Of a stretch of 7,066 nucleotides of DNA, positions 6,395 through 7,066 are shown one piece after another. A program made the position numbers and the translations under genes. Where the stretch lies: contig JAILFF010000277.1 in NCBI GenBank assembly GCA_024697705.1, positions 1 to 7,066 on the forward strand, given 5' to 3'. Numbering within the stretch: position 1 is the stretch's first letter; every line of letters starts with the position of its first letter. This stretch comes from Ruminococcus sp. (GTDB lineage: Bacteria > Bacillota > Clostridia > Oscillospirales > Ruminococcaceae). Below the pieces are notes generated by a model, which was not told the origin of the DNA, did not search any database, and saw only the letters and a program-made list of their open reading frames with translations.

Positions 6395-6423
6395 AGTATA
6401 TCATCTGGAGGACGATTTGTCAA
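6395..6423 (-). promoter_or_regulatory. Strong sigma-A promoter for the leader RNA and tail-like operon
   Basis: On the minus strand TTGACA (6423-6418) is a perfect -35 box, followed by a 17-base spacer and TATACT (6400-6395), one base from the consensus -10. The predicted transcription start is about 6388, at the first paired base of the leader RNA. An A/T-rich stretch just upstream (about 6424-6450) could act as an UP element. This is the only near-consensus promoter noticed in the window. Confidence 0.88.
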
Positions 6424-6511
6424 CACATTTTTGGAAAATATTTTCTTTTTCTCCCATCTGCACAAATCACAAACACCGGATTTGTACAACATCAACATTT
6501 ACAGACAGAAA

Positions 6512-6545
6512 ACGACCGACGGCTCCCAAAGAAGCTGTCGGTCGT
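6512..6545 (-). terminator. Intrinsic terminator of the GH44 gene
   Basis: Arms 6512-6524 and 6533-6545 form a 13-position stem around an 8-base loop. On the minus strand one pair is an A-C mismatch, and the stem is followed by TTTTCTGTCTGT. It begins about 10 bases after the stop codon at 6557-6555, the right place to end the GH44 transcript before the promoter at 6423. Confidence 0.85.
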
Positions 6546-6554
6546 CAGATTTTG

Positions 6555-7066
6555 TCATCTTTCGGTGGACTTTTTTCTTACTAAGGCTATGACCGCCGCG
6601 ATCACGGCAGCAGCCGTTCCCGTGCCGATAAGCGCATATTTCAAATCAGAAGACTCTGCGGCGGTCTCCTTGCCTGTTTCGGAGGACTCCCCTTCACTTT
6701 CCGTCGTTTCGGTTTTGTCCTCTCTTGTTATAACAAGCAGCGACACCGTTTTCGGCTCCATTTCGTAGGTAACGGTATTTCCCGAAACATTCACCGAGCC
6801 ATCTTCGCTGCCGCCCATATCGAACACCCGTGCCGCCATATTGTTCATTCCGTACAGGTGTGCGTTATCATATTCGCTGTCAAGGGTAATATGAGCGGTC
6901 GTCTTGCTGTCAAAAGATTTGTTCGACAGAACGAGCGTCACGGTATCGCTGTTTTCGCCGTTTATCGCCGCGTAGGCGTAACAGCGTTCGATATCGCTGC
7001 TTTCACAGCTTACAAGCGTATCTCCGAAGCCGTTACCGTTTCCGTCATAGTTGGTATACAGATTTA
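6555..7066 (-). CDS. GH44 endoglucanase/xyloglucanase, C-terminal part, membrane-anchored (partial)
   Basis: The last 169 codons of a gene running off the right edge. The frame is open to 7064, so the GTG at 6941 is not the start. The first visible residues, NLYTNYDGNGNGFGDTLV, match the R/TNYDGxxxxFGDTSV segment in the beta-sandwich domain of GH44 enzymes such as CtCel44A (recalled from memory). The following stretches VTLVLSNKSFDSKTTAHITL and VSGNTVTYEMEPKTVSLLVI fit the end of that domain. GH44 cleaves beta-1,4-glucans, including xyloglucan. After the catalytic region come an acidic Thr/Ser/Glu linker (about residues 113-139 of the visible part) and a hydrophobic helix (about 143-162) followed by RKKSTER. 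No LPxTG is present, so the enzyme is probably held in the membrane facing outward. The catalytic residues and N-terminus lie outside the window. A GH51 or GH30 tail is a less likely alternative. Confidence 0.82.
   Translation of the reverse strand, partial: NLYTNYDGNGNGFGDTLVSCESSDIERCYAYAAINGENSDTVTLVLSNKSFDSKTTAHITLDSEYDNAHLYGMNNMAARVFDMGGSEDGSVNVSGNTVTYEMEPKTVSLLVITREDKTETTESEGESSETGKETAAESSDLKYALIGTGTAAAVIAAVIALVRKKSTER

Noticed and set aside
6481..6490. Short palindrome TTGTACAA between the promoter and the GH44 terminator
   Set aside because: Only 8 bases, single copy, about 60 bases upstream of the -35 box. It could be chance in an AT-rich gap.

Overview
The window looks like chromosome from a fibre-degrading Gram-positive of the Ruminococcus type. 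This is inferred, not proven. The right edge carries the C-terminus of a surface-anchored GH44 beta-glucanase, Shine-Dalgarno sites are strong GGAGG types, and the acyltransferase and phage-tail-like proteins resemble families common in gut Clostridia. Most genes have moderate-to-high GC, but one gene (785-1549) is visibly more AT-rich.

Left half (3-4209, + strand): a tight four-gene cluster for a surface glycan. The order is a DUF115/MptE-like protein with the fold shared by sialyltransferase-type enzymes, a KdsB-like CMP-ulosonate cytidylyltransferase (4-base ATGA overlap), a 527-residue fusion of a DRE-TIM pyruvate-type aldolase with a second DUF115-like domain, and an acyltransferase-3 membrane protein. 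Read together, the genes suggest aldol synthesis of a 2-keto-3-deoxy sugar acid, activation with CMP, transfer to a glycan and O-acylation. No KdsA, KdsC or KdsD is present, so the aldolase may supply the keto acid. This route is a hypothesis.

Middle (4230-4260): a strong hairpin between convergent units, with a T7 tract for the minus-strand unit and a weaker T-rich tail for the plus-strand unit.

Centre right (4286-6423, - strand): a self-contained unit with a near-consensus sigma-A promoter (TTGACA, 17 bp, TATACT), a roughly 195-nt structured leader RNA, a 91-residue phage-tail-type protein, and an 8-base-overlapping gene for a 545-residue tail-fibre-like protein. The large protein appears to be a C-type-lectin-like fold with a beta-sandwich domain inserted near its C-terminus. 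No other phage genes are visible, so this looks like an orphan adhesin module. The leader RNA has a closing stem joining its first and last bases and five GGGAGA-like segments. It is the least explained element here. Its size and setting recall the raiA-motif RNA, but I cannot confirm that.

Right edge (6512-7064, - strand): the end of the GH44 gene, with an acidic Thr/Ser/Glu linker, a C-terminal membrane anchor and its own terminator.
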